Of a stretch of 64,000 bases of DNA, positions 32,901 through 44,134 are shown in pieces. The DNA lies in assembly GCA_965112735.1 (NCBI GenBank), contig OZ218952.1:186001-250000 (forward strand). Reading direction: 5' to 3'. The position numbers and the translations under genes were made by a program. The notes beneath the pieces were generated by a model. It was not told the origin of the DNA. It searched no databases and saw only the letters and a program-made list of their open reading frames with translations. The DNA comes from Phaeosaccion multiseriatum. Taxonomy: Eukaryota > Ochrophyta, other classes. Position 1 is the stretch's first letter. Each line of letters starts with the position of its first letter.

Positions 32901-35900
32901 CTCCGCACATTGTCCTCCTCTTCCGTCATCTTCTCCTCCACTCCACCGATACTCAACGCGAGTTTCTCGGCCTCCGCTGCTACCTTCTCTTGCGCCCTTT
33001 CTATGGCAATCTCTCCATCCCGCACCACTTCCTCCCTCTCGCCCAAACGCCTTTCCCTCCGATTCAGTTCTGCGATCTGCTCCTCCACCCTCTGGACCTC
33101 CTGCCGCATCTCGGCCCGTCTCGCCTCCAATGCTTCACCCTCAACACTCAACGCGCCAAAGCTGTCCTCTAACTCTATTTCTGTTTGCTTGATGCTCCTC
33201 TCCCGTTCCTGCAAGGCTCTGTCCTTCTCCTCCAATGCCTGACCATGATTGAGAGAGGGAGGGAGAGAGGGAGGGAGGGATAGACAGAGCAAAAAGGAGG
33301 AGTGAATGAATTCAGGAAGGCCACTACGACGGTTGGACGATGAACGGGGGGCCATCAGAGGAGGAGACACTGGAGAGAGAAAGGTACGTGTATACGCCAG
33401 CAGCCCTTTCTTGTTCGTGTGCGTGCACCACGGAAGAAATCAGCATCCTCACACCCCAAAACACTGTCACAGGGTGTCCATCACGCACGCGCGCACGCAC
33501 ACACCTCCGCTTCGGCCTCGAGCGCCTTCCTCACCACCGTGAGCTGCGCGTCTCTCCTTTCCAGCTGCTCGACTCTCTGCCCCTCCGCCCTGCTCCTGGC
33601 CTCTTCCTCCCGTGTTGCTCGCGCCTCGCCCGCCTCTCTCTCGTCCCTCAGCTTCCGTCTCGCCTCCTCCACCTCCTGCCGCTGAGCCCCCACCTCTGCT
33701 CGAGCCTCTTGCACCGCTGCCTGCTCCTGACTCAGCGTGGCGTACTCCTTTGCCAGCCTCGCCTCCCAAAGCTGCTGGTCCTTGGACACCTCACTCTGTA
33801 GCTGCGCGAGCTCTTCCTTCGAGACGGAGAGCTGCGTGTCCTGGATCGTGGACACTGGAGCAAGCAGAGGAGCAGAGGAGCGAGGACACACCAAAAGATT
33901 AGACAGAGCGACAGCGCTGTACAAGAAGAGCTTTGGCTCTCGCACGGAAGCAGCACGCGAAGTATGATCCTCGATAAGTAAGTAAGAGCCTCGTTAAAGT
34001 TGTGGTCCTCAAAACTCCTGAAGTTGCGTTTTCCGTTTCTAGTCGCCGATGTGGCCATTCTCTGTCATCGCCCCCCTCCCCCACCAACTCGCACTCAGAA
34101 GAGAGCTGACTGCAAGTAACTGCTTGCTGCTAGTTCCTACCTTCCATGAGCTGCTCCTGCAGTCTTTGCTTGTCGCTCTCCACGACCTTGCTCGTCTCCT
34201 CGGACTCCTCCAACGCGCTCTCCAGCCGGGAGGCGGCCTGCTGCAGCTCCGCCACCTTCCGAGCTCTGCCACATTCAACAAAGAAACACACGAGTGCATT
34301 TGCAATGCGAATGAGTGACCCCCAATCAATGCGAATGAGTGACCCCAAAACAAGAAGCAAGTCGGTCGAAGGGACACACAAAAACAGCGCCAAGACACAC
34401 ACAAACACACACACACCAAGCCGAGCTTGCACAGGGCAAATGCTCCCCCTCTGAAGAGATCAGACGCGTGCCGCAACCATAGACGTAACATACACACACC
34501 CCAAGACCAGACCCTATTGCCCCACTGATGCTTGCCCTTCACCTCCTCTCTCACCTCTGCACGCCCTCCTCCCCCCGGATCCTGAGCTCCTCCTTCACCT
34601 CGTCCAGCTCGAGGCGAAGTCCCCGCTCTACGCTCTCTGCTTGCTGCCGCCCCGTCCTCTCCCTGGCAAGCGCGGCCTCCAGGTTTGCAGAGGCCTCTTC
34701 GAGAGTTCTTTCCGTGTCCCGCAGCTGCCCCTCCAACCTACCCATGTTCTCTCTCGTGTTGCGCAGCTGGGTGGTCGCCTCCTCCACCTCGAGACGAATG
34801 TCTTCATCGCTCTCCTCCAGCTCCGCCACTCGCCGCACACTGGCGCGGAAGGACTCCTTCAGGGTGTCATGGGTCTTCATGGCCTGGTCCAAGTCAGCCT
34901 TAGCTTCGGCTTTCACTTGCTCCACTTTTTCCCCTATCTTGACTTCGTGCAGTCTTACTAGGTCCTCTCGCTCCTGCTCCATCTGGTGCTTGTCGCGCTC
35001 GGCTTGCCGGCGCAAGACCTCTTTCTCCTCCTTCTCCTGCTCAGCCTGGAGGAGGAGGGCTTGCCCGTGTGCTGCCACTAGCCTCTCCTTCTCCTTCTCC
35101 TGTTCCTTGCACCTCTGCCTGGCCTGCTCGACTTGCTCCAACAGCGACTCTCGCTCCAGTTTGGCTTGCTCTAGCGCCTGTGCTAACGCTCTCTCATGCA
35201 CTTGCTGGAGCTCATGTGTGGCATCTCTCGCCTGCTGCAGCAACCTCTGCTTCTCCCCTTCCGTATGCCCGGCAACATGCACTTCGGCCTTCCGCACGGC
35301 TCTCTCCGCTGCCCCAACGGCCTCCTTCAGCTCCAAACAACGCTCCTCGAGGACCCGCACCCTCTCATCAGCCCGTCTACCGTGCGTCTGGGCCGCTGCA
35401 AGGGCGTCTTGAAGGGCCTCCTCCCTCGTCCTTCCCTCCTGCACCTCCTTGGCAGCACACTCCCTTTGCTCTTGCAGCTTGTCCGTCAGCTCCCCACGGG
35501 CCTTCTCCAGCACGGCGAGGCTTCGAAGATGCTCCTCCACCACAGCCTCTCTCTGCGACGCCTTGTCCAAGAGAGCCCGCTTCTCTGCCTGCAATCCCGC
35601 AGCCTTTGCCTCCAGGCGTTTGGCCTCTTGCTCCAGGCCTTCTAATCTCCTTTGCCTCCTCTCGCTCTCCTGCATCACCACCTCGTTCTGATCACGGGCT
35701 TCTCGCTGCTGGCGATCCGTGTCCTGCATAGCCTGTACGTGCCGAGCTACTTCTCGCTCCAGCTCAGACACTCGGGCCTGGAAGGTGTCTCGCTGCTCCT
35801 CCACGCCTGCCCTCCCTGCTTCAACGGAGGTTAGGCGGGCCAAGAGCTCTCTCCTCCCTTCCTCCAACAGAGACAATTGCGCCGCCTTGGCGACCTTCTC

Positions 35901-38900
35901 TTCTCGCAGTCGCTCTCTATCCCTCTCAAGCCCCCTGAGCTGCAGCGCCACCTTCTCCAGCCCCGCCCCTGCCTCCTGCTGTGCCGCGCGTGTGGACGCG
36001 ACGACCTGACTCCGAATCTGCTGCACCTCCTTCCTCAGCCCCGCCGCCACACGCAGCGCCTCGGTTTGCAGCTTGGACCCGATGCGTTTCGCCTCGTCTT
36101 TGGCGTGGCGGAGGCCGCTCGCTTGCTCCTCCCACTGTCTTCGCTCTGCTTCCCACTTGCTCTGCGCTTGCTTCCACTTGCCCTCCTTTTCTTGCGCAGC
36201 CTTGTCCACAGCGTCCAATCTGTCTTTCAGACCCTTCTCGCTCTCCTCTGCCCGCCTGCTCGCCGCCTTTGCCTCCTGCAGCTCTTCCTCCAGCTTGGCA
36301 CACTTGTCTTCCCAATTGTGGAGGGCAGTCTTGAGCTCCTGCACCTTGACCCCAAGTTCTACGCTGCGCTTCACCCCGCCTTCCTCCTCCCCAGTCAGCC
36401 TCTCCTCCCAAGCTTCCAGTTCTGCCCTCCATCCCTCTAGCTTTGCCCTGCTCGCATCCACTTCCCGCTGCTTGGACGCTACACTCTGTGTAGCAGCTGC
36501 CTCCCGCCTCTCCCTCTCCCCCACATCTTCTTCCGCTTGCTCTACTTGCGTCAGCCGGGCCAAGAGCTCCTGCTCCTTCCTCCGTAGCTCCTCCAGCCCT
36601 CGATCGAGCTTCTTGCGCACCGCCGCGGCCTCTGCTGTGCTGCTCAGCATCTCGCCCACCGTGGCTTTGATCTCCTTCCGCTGCCCCTCCAGCTCGGTCC
36701 TTCCCTCCTTCACTTTGGCCGCCTTGCCCTCGAGCTCCCTGGTCCGGGTCTCTAGCGCTCTCTCTCGCGCTTTAATGTCCTTCAAACCTGCCTCCACAAC
36801 GCTCTTCATACGACGAAGATCGCCCCTCGCCTTGAGCTGCTGCTCCTTACTCCTTGCCAGGCTCGCTTCTTTCTTGGCCTGCTCCTTACCCTTTTCTTTA
36901 CATTCCTCACTCTTCCTGTGCAGTTCGTCTCTTCGGCTCGACAGAGTCTCTTGCGCACTGGTCTGCTGACGCTCTTCCTTCGCCATTGCCTCCCTCTTCC
37001 TCCGCATCTCTTCGCGAGCCTGCTTCAAGCGCTCCTCACCCTCCTGCATGCGCCGCTCCGCCGCCCCCACCTCCTTTGCTCTCTCATCAAGAGAGAGACG
37101 CAACGTCTCCATCTCCTGAGAGATGCCCGCCAATTCCTCCGCCTTGGCCACTGCAGACACCTCCTCTTGGCGCATCTCCACCGCTCGTCGGTCCATCATG
37201 TGCCGCATAGACTCAATCCTCTCCTCTTCTTGTGCAATGTCCTTGCGCAGATACGCCATCCTCTGCTCTTCCTCCACGAGCGCAGCCTGTGCTTCGGCAG
37301 CCTCGCTCAGCCGCAGCTCTGCGTCCTTCTCCCTCACTGCCAGCTGTCCCTGCTGAACTTCCAGTTGGCTCATACTCTCTTTCATCTCTTCCTTCTCCCT
37401 GTAGAGGTCCGCCCTCTGTGCCCCGATCTCCTCTAGCTGTATCTCAATGTCCTGCTGCCGCTTGCGTAGCTCCTCCTCGGTGTCCGCCAGACTCCTCTGC
37501 TCCTTCCACAGCGCGGACCTGCCCGCATTCAGAGAAGACGACACGTGGTCTCCCGCCGTGCTTATGAGCCCTTCCTTCTCCTGCAGTGACACTTCCCACT
37601 CCCTGAAAGCCACCTCCTTTGCCTCTATCTCCCTCTCCCTCTCACCCCAGGCCTCCTGTTGGGCGCTCATCTCGGCGCGTTTTGTCTCCACTTCTTGCCT
37701 CAAATCCTCCAGCCGCGCCGCCTCTTCCTCCCCCTCCCTGTGCCTCTGTGCTAGCTCCAACTGTGCCTCTGCCAGCTCCCTTTGCTCCTCTGCCCACGCC
37801 TCTTTGGCACTCACCAACTCCGCAACCTCTCTCTTGACAGCCCGCTTGGCTTGAGCCACAGATGTCTCCTCGCTCTCGAGTGCCGCCTTGGCACGCTGCA
37901 CTGCAAGCCTGTCCTCCTCCAAAGCGGCCTCTCGCTGGTCTATATACACTGTGCGGTCGTGCAGTATGGCTGCCGAGCCCTGCGCTGCCTGCTGCCCCAA
38001 CTCCACCACTCTCTGCTGCTCTGAAGAGGCGAGGTCCTTTAGCTCCGCGAGGTGGCGCCTCTCCTCCTCGGCCTTGCTGAGATCCAGCATGGCCTTCTCC
38101 TTAGCCTGCTGCAGGGCAGCCTGCTCGACCTTGAGCTATGCCAATGGTCAAATCAAAAAGGGCCAAGGAGAGAAGGGAAGGAAGGAAAAGGTCAAGTGGC
38201 GACCTGAAAGAAATACGTTTCCTCCCCCCCTTCTCCCCCCCCTCCACACATCTATACACAAAGAGGCCAACGCAAAGGTGTATACCTGATGTTTGTGCTT
38301 GCTCACTCGCTCGAAGGCCGCCTTGGCTTCCTCCTGCCGGGCTCTTAGCGCCAGCTGCTGGTGCTTCACGCTCTCTCTTTCCTGTTCAAGGGCATCTTCT
38401 GCCCGCCTCAGCTCCGCCTTTCGTCTCTGCTCCCACTCTCCCTGCTCCGCCCTCTGCTTCTCCAACTCCTTCCGCACCTGCACCGCCTCCGTCCGTGCCT
38501 GAGCAGTGTCACTTTCCTCGGCTACCAGTCGTTCTGCCCTCTCCTCGAGCTCAACTCTCCGTGCCTCCACAGCCACCTCCGCCGCTGCCAGTCTCTCTTT
38601 CAAGACCAGCAGCTCCCTCTGTTCTCTCTCCACATCGTGCCGAGAGGACCCTACTGTGTCTGTGCCTTGCTGGACTTCCCTCTGCCTCAATTGCACGAGC
38701 TGCGCCTCCCGCGCTAGTTCTCTTTGGTCCGTCTCTAGCTGCTTCTGCTCGCTCGCCAGCTTACTCGTCGCATCCTTCAATGCCTGCTCCCTGGTCCGAA
38801 CCTGCTCTAAGCCCGCCTTGACCTTGGCGACCCCCTCTGCCGCCGAGGTGCGCAGCGCTGCGAGCTCGTGCGTGACCTCGCCTCTCTCCTTCTGTAGCGC

Positions 38901-41330
38901 AAGAGCCACCCCCTCATGCTCACTTCGGAGCCGCTCACTCTCCTCCTTGAGCTGCTTGCTCGCCTCCTCCACCACGTGGCTTCTCCACCGCAGCCACACC
39001 CTCTCCAGGGTGCACACAGAGTCCGCCCGACCACGCCGTAGGACCAATCTAGTGAGCACGGCGACTCCTGCGCCTTTCCTACGGAGCTCAGTGCGTTCCA
39101 TGCGTTGCTCTGCCTCAAGCATGCGAGCATCGTGCTCCTCTGCAGCCTCCGCCAGCACCGCCATGGAAGCTCTCTTGGCCTCTGCGAGGGCGAGCTGCAC
39201 AACAAGAGGAGGAGAGCGGGACGAAGGGAGGAAGGAAACAAGCCGGAAAACCAAGCCGGGCATGGCAACAGACAATTTTTCTCGCGTGAACAACCACCCG
39301 AGCTCTTCGTTTTGCTTTCTGTGCGCATAGCCCCCCCCCCCCCCACACACACACATACACGGTATTCATGTTGGCCACACGTGACACTCCGCCTTATCTC
39401 GACTCACCTCCCTCCGCTGCGCCTCCTGCTCCCTGTGCGAGGTGGCCCTCTCCCTCTTCACGAGGTCAGCCTCGACGCTCTCCAAGTCGCTCTCTCTCCG
39501 CCGCCCCTCCTCGAGGGCCTGGGCCAGTCTCCCAACCTCACCCTCTGCCGTCGCCAGTTTGCCCTGTAGGAGAGAGACCAGCTCCTCTCGTCGCCTTGCT
39601 TCCTCCTCCATGGACTGAAGACGCCGCTTGTCCTCCTCGTCATCCGCCGAACCGCGCCCCCTCGCCTTCTCCTCTAATTCTCCGCGGAGCCTCTCTAGCT
39701 GCTCCGCTTCCGCCTCTAAGCGCTGCAGAGAGGCTTCACAGCCGTCTCTCGACACGCGCAGGTCCCTCTCGGCCTCCCTGAGTCTCTCCTCCCGATCTGC
39801 CACCGCCCCCTCCGCGGCATCCACAGCCTCCTCCCGCTCCCTCACCAGTTGCTCCTTTTCCAGCAGAGCATCCTCCCTCCCTCGAATGATTTCCGTCACC
39901 ACTCGCACCTCTTCCTCCACCTTGGCCTGCTCCTCCCCCACCTTCGCCCACCCTTCCTCCACGCCCCTCTCACCGACCTCCACCTGCGCCTGTCTCCGTG
40001 CAAGCTCCTCCTCTCGATGCTCAGCTTGCTTCTTACGCGCAGCACGAAGCTCCGCCTCGTCCTCTTCCTCGAGGCCAGCATCACCCTCCCGCCCCTGTTT
40101 CTGCCCCAACGGCCTCCTCCCGGCTTCTCCTTGCCCCACGCCATTCTCCAACTGCTTACTTAGCTCTTCGCCCACTCTGACCGCTTGCGCCGCCAGCTCC
40201 TCATTCAAAGCCTCGAGTCTCTTTCGCTCCGCCTGAAGCCTGCCAATATGCTCCTGCTCGGCCCTGTCTGACTTCTGCTGCGGGCCAGTGCGGTGAGTGT
40301 GTCCTTCCTCTCCAGCCTCTTGCCGTTGAATCCGACCCATGAGCTGATGCCGGGCAGTGTCCTCAAACTCTCTAATTTGACTTTCCAGCCTAAGCTCCCG
40401 CTCTCTCAGACGCTCGTCTGCCGCCTCCCTCTGGCGCTCCTGCTCCTCCACCTCCAGCTCCCTTGCCCTGATGGCGCGTTCGCTCTCGCGCTGGCGCTGT
40501 GCCAGTGCTCGAAACATGCTCTGATGATCGCGGTGCAATTGGGCGAGAGGTCGAGGCAGCACGTACTCTTCCCCTTCGGCAGTCTCCTGCTGGAGGGAAG
40601 CAGTCGTCGCTGTCAGCTTGGCGACAGACGAGAAGGCCGAGCCTCTCTTGTGTCGGAGGCTCTTTTGCTGAACCTGAAGAAGCTGTAGCTTCTCCTCCAT
40701 CTTCTTCCCTGTGTGTGTGTGTGCGCGCGTTTGTGAGTGTATGTACGAAAGTGAAAACTCACTCCCTTTCTGTCGTGCCTCCCTCACATACTCACCCATC
40801 ATCACCCGCAGCTTCCTTCGCTGCACGACGAGGAGCTCTGTCCACATGACCACCTCCTCATCTTCCGGGGACACTACCTCACCGCCGGTAGCCAGCACTG
40901 GCAGAGGGAATGTGGAGAGAGCATCACTTGGACTCGTCTCTGTTCCCACATCACCCAGTGGAAAGACTTGGCTGGAGCGAAGCAGCCCCCCCAGAAAGTC
41001 CTCATCTTCACTGACACCCTCGTCTTCATGATCCTCCCGACCCCCGTTTTCCTGCCCATGACCGGCCACGCCCCCATTCGGTGCATTGCTCGCAGACAAG
41101 GTGTTGGTCCTCTCCTCCCGTAATGTTTCCACGGCAGCGGCAAGCTCGATAGCACAGTCCCTGCAGGTGGCAGTCGCTGTGGAAAGGAGTCGTCGAGTCG
41201 CATCCCCTTTCTTCTCCTCTTCGTCTCCATTGTCGTCATTCCCGTGCCGTTCTTTCGGCACTGGTGCCTCGCTCTCTTCAGCTCCTAAACTGTCCATGGC
41301 TTCCACTTTTGAAATTCCCTTTTCTTCCAT
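28112..41330 (-). CDS. Giant coiled-coil protein (about 3975 residues), rootletin-like in character
   Basis: Seven exons (41330-40796, 40708-39408, 39194-38286, 38135-34555, 34265-34141, 33854-33505, 33238-28112) join in phase. After an acidic N-terminus of about 170 residues, nearly 3000 residues are uninterrupted Glu/Arg/Lys/Gln/Ala heptads. One short non-heptad island near residue 650 (ERVWLRWRSHVVEEASK) resembles the Trp-bearing motifs of SFI1-type and centrosomal proteins. The C-terminal 600 residues are disordered: Ala/Pro-rich, Ser runs, Gly/Arg-rich, poly-Glu, and a poly-Gln tract near the end. Size and heptad content fit a fibrous basal-body, rootlet or centrosome component. I do not recognise a specific orthologue. 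The start is the first in-frame ATG; no upstream exon was found. Confidence 0.8.
28265..28316. repeat. CAG/CTG microsatellite coding poly-Gln
   Basis: A run of CTG/TTG triplets on the plus strand encodes about 17 glutamines, preceded by two His, near the C-terminus of the giant coiled-coil protein. Confidence 0.93.
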
Positions 41331-41668
41331 TGCCGGTCGCAGCAGCTGCCGCTCGTGGTGTAGTGTCCCTACAGCATCTCCATGATGGAGGTGAGGGTTA
41401 TAGCACACAGCAGTAGCAGTAGCAGTAGCCTGGCGATGAAAAGGAGAAAAAAAAGAAGAGAGATTTTGAAAAGTTTCAATTTCAGCTCTTTGGCCCGATA
41501 TTTCTATATCGAGTCCATCGATTTCGAGGAGGGGGGAAAGCCGCGAAGCCTAGCTTCTTCTTTTTTGCTCTCTCTCTCTCTTTCTCTCCTCGCCTCCTCG
41601 GATCCTCCTCTCCCCAAAGGATAGTAGCAGCAATAGAAGCAGTGGCAGCGACGGCAGTCACCAGCACC
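41331..41668. promoter_or_regulatory. Divergent intergenic region (giant coiled coil / Arc1p-like)
   Basis: About 340 bp between two divergent start codons. It contains a CAGTAG triplet run (41409-41430), an A-rich stretch (41440-41475) and a CT-rich stretch before the Arc1p-like gene. No named site recognised. Confidence 0.45.
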
Positions 41669-43206
41669 ATGGTCTCCACGCCGGAGGGCCTGAAGGGGGT
41701 GAAGGTCGGAGCGGCTGTGAAGAGCACAGAGGGATCGATTGTGTGTGTCCTTGCCTGCATTTGCGGATTGAGCTGCACGGATGACGGCAGCCTCTCGCTG
41801 AAGGACGCCGAAGGCAAAACGATTGTGGAGGACAAGGACAATCTAATGACGGGCTCGGTGCTCAAGTATCTGGCTCGTGGCCTAGGTGGCGACTGGCTGG
41901 GGAGTGGGGCGGAGGAGGAGGCGCAGGTGGAGGGGTGGCTATCGACGGCTCTGGGCAAGTCAGGCAGCGATGCGTCTGATCTCGAGAAGTTTATTCCCGG
42001 GCTGGATGAGCAGTTGACGCTTCGGAGCTTTTTGGCCGGCGCTCGGTTCACCCTGGCCGACTTTGTTCTCTACCTCGTGCTCGCCTCAAAGCTCGGCACG
42101 TCCGAGAATCTGGCCAAGCTCGCCGGGAGTGACAACTTCATTCGATGGTATGACCAGTGCCAGCACGATGTGCAGGTCCTGTCCGCGGCCTTTGAGTGCA
42201 CACATGGAGTGAAGCCCAGTGTCGTCCCTCTTGGTCTGCACAAGCCTCTGTTCTTACCTGCACCATCAGCACCACCAGTACCTTCGGCAGCGGCAGCAGC
42301 GGGGAAGTCAGAAGGGGGGAAGCAGGGGGGAGACGCCGGCGGGGGGAAGGGTAAGGGCGGGAAAGCCGGTGCAGCCACGACACCAGCACCAGCAGCCGCA
42401 GCAGCAGCAGTAGGAGGAGCAGCGGCAGTGGCAGCAGGAGCCAAGGCCGATGGGGGCAAGGAAGGGAAGAAGGCGAAGAAGGAGAAGAAGCCTGCCGCTC
42501 CGGCAGCAGCCCCAGCAGCAGGAGACGAAATCGATATCACCAAGCTCGACTTGCGAGTGGGAAAGATTGTCAAGATCTGGCCGCACGAGGAGCGAGAGAA
42601 GCTCTATTGTGAGAATATTGACCTTGGGGAAGGAGAAGGCAAGCTGCGCAACATTGCCAGCGGGCTGAGGGATTTCTACACCGAGGCGTCCTTGTTAGAG
42701 GGGAAGCTCGTGGTGGTTGTCTCCAACCTCAAGGGAAGGAATATGGCCGGCTTCAAGAGCGAGGGCATGGTCATGTGTGCAAGCAACGCTGACCACACCA
42801 AGGTGGCCATTGTTGAGCCCCCAGCGGGCGCCAAGCCGGGGGACAAAATCACATTCGCAGGGAAGGAGGGCGAGCCAGCGACGCCTGCTCAGGTAATGCA
42901 TTGCGCGCTCTTCCCGCATCCCGTTTTGCTTCCTTCGCCTCGCGTTCCTCTCCTCACCACCCCCCTCCCCTTCCCTTCCTCGCCCTGCTTGTTCCCACAC
43001 GGCTCTAACCCCCCGCCCTGCCCGCTTGGGCGCCATCAATGGTGTGCCACACTACACGTTAGGTGGAGAGGAAAAAGATGCTCGAGAAACTCTTCCCACT
43101 GCTGAAGACGGACGGCGACGGCGTCCCATGCTTTGATGGTATTAAGTTTGAAGTGAAGGACGTGGGGGCCTGCTCATCGCCCCTGCCTGGTGCTTCAGTG
43201 GCCTGA
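41669..43206 (+). CDS. Arc1p/AIMP1-type tRNA-binding aminoacylation cofactor
   Basis: Two exons (41669-42892, 43063-43206) give 455 residues. The N-terminal part carries a GST-C-like helical domain (FLAGARFTLADFVLYLVLAS, IRWYDQCQHDV). An Ala/Lys/Gly-rich linker with a basic cluster (KKAKKEKK) follows. The C-terminal part is an EMAPII/Trbp111 tRNA-binding domain (KLDLRVGKIVKIWPHEE, LRNIASGLRDFY, VVVSNLKGRNMAGFKSEGM). This layout matches yeast Arc1p and animal AIMP1/p43, which hold aminoacyl-tRNA synthetases together through GST-like domains and raise tRNA affinity in the cytosol. No synthetase catalytic domain is present. A free tRNA-binding tail of MetRS or TyrRS is the alternative but less likely given the GST-C part. 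Confidence 0.88.
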
Positions 43207-43235
43207 GCAGCTTCCTCCCCCACTTCCCCAGTATG

Positions 43236-43241
43236 AATAAA
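43236..43241 (+). terminator. Possible polyadenylation signal AATAAA
   Basis: AATAAA lies 30 bp after the stop codon of the Arc1p-like gene, a plausible place for 3'-end processing. Many genes of this window lack an obvious copy. Confidence 0.35.
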
Positions 43242-43381
43242 TACAGCAGCCGCACTTTAGGGGGGGTGAAACCGACTCTTATTCTCGCTTCTCGCTTTCC
43301 TATAGTGGGTATGTATGTACATCTCTGCCGTCCTCCTTTTACAGCTTCACAGCCGTCGAGGCATATTCCGTCTTTCCCCCA

Positions 43382-43870
43382 TCAACTACTACTGTCAAAC
43401 GAAGATAGACCTCGGATATACTCCTCTAGCTTGGCGTCGAAGGTGGGCGAATCAATAGGAGCCCCGCTTTTTGGGTCAAAGTTGACGTTCTTGCACACGT
43501 ACTCAAGGTAGAGCTCAGAGTAGATGTGGGACAGGTTTGGTCGCACATCGCCCGCCGCAATGCCCGTATTTAGGATGAAGCGCAGGCCGCTCCCCGTCTC
43601 CAAGTGGTGCAGACAGTAGGCGTCCGTCTTGAGCGTGTGCAAGCCTTGCGGGTCTAGATCGCTAGACATCTTCCCAATCAGCTCCTTGATACTGTACACC
43701 ATACCGAATACCAGCCGCTTTTTCTCCTCGTCCATGCTACTGTCCCCGTCGCCCTCTCCTCCGTTCTCCGCAGCGCTCTTATCACCACCGCCTCCTTTCT
43801 TCGGTATATTCCACTCTCGGTAGTATAGACACCGTCCTGACCTATTGAAGATATACAGGTTGTAGATCAT
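43382..43870 (-). CDS. TRAPPC1: TRAPP complex subunit 1 (Bet5 homologue)
   Basis: A single exon encodes 162 residues. The N-terminus (MIYNLYIFNRSGRCLYYREW) and the later segments FGMVYSIKELIGKMS, GLRFILNTG and IYSELYLEYVCKN match TRAPPC1/Bet5, a longin-fold core subunit of TRAPP complexes. These act as the exchange factor for Ypt1/Rab1 and Rab11-type GTPases in ER-Golgi and Golgi traffic. A Gly/Glu-rich insert of about 20 residues (GGGGDKSAAENGGEGDGD) sits in the first loop, where animal and yeast proteins also have a variable loop. It converges with the Arc1p-like gene (175 bp between stops) and the acidic C-terminus is slightly longer than usual. Confidence 0.93.
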   Translation of the reverse strand: MIYNLYIFNRSGRCLYYREWNIPKKGGGGDKSAAENGGEGDGDSSMDEEKKRLVFGMVYSIKELIGKMSSDLDPQGLHTLKTDAYCLHHLETGSGLRFILNTGIAAGDVRPNLSHIYSELYLEYVCKNVNFDPKSGAPIDSPTFDAKLEEYIRGLSSFDSSS

Positions 43871-44134
43871 CGTGAGGCGAAGAGAGAAAAGTGAGAGAGA
43901 GGGGGGAGGGGAAAAGGGGAAGTATTCCCTTCCCGGGAGGAGAAGCTTTCTTGCTCGTTTCTATGATTGCAGGCGATGTTCTGAAATAAATGACAAGGTA
44001 AGGACCTTGCTCTGCTTATATTATATGAAGGGGGACAGGGCGAGAGAGAGAGAGAGAGATGTATAAATTGGAGATGATCCCAAACAAAAATAAGTCAGCG
44101 AATGTCGAGGTCGATTTATATGTATCTATATGCT

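Noticed and set aside
31896-33242. 448-codon plus-strand Ser/Arg/Leu-rich frame, with similar ones at 34528-35412 and 36073-36969
   Set aside because: These are shadows of the coiled-coil gene. Antisense of Glu/Arg/Lys-rich heptads naturally gives open Ser/Leu/Pro-rich frames.
41669-43206. Methionyl-tRNA synthetase C-terminal fragment
   Set aside because: The gene has its own start, a GST-C-like domain and a linker before the tRNA-binding domain, and no catalytic synthetase sequence lies upstream.
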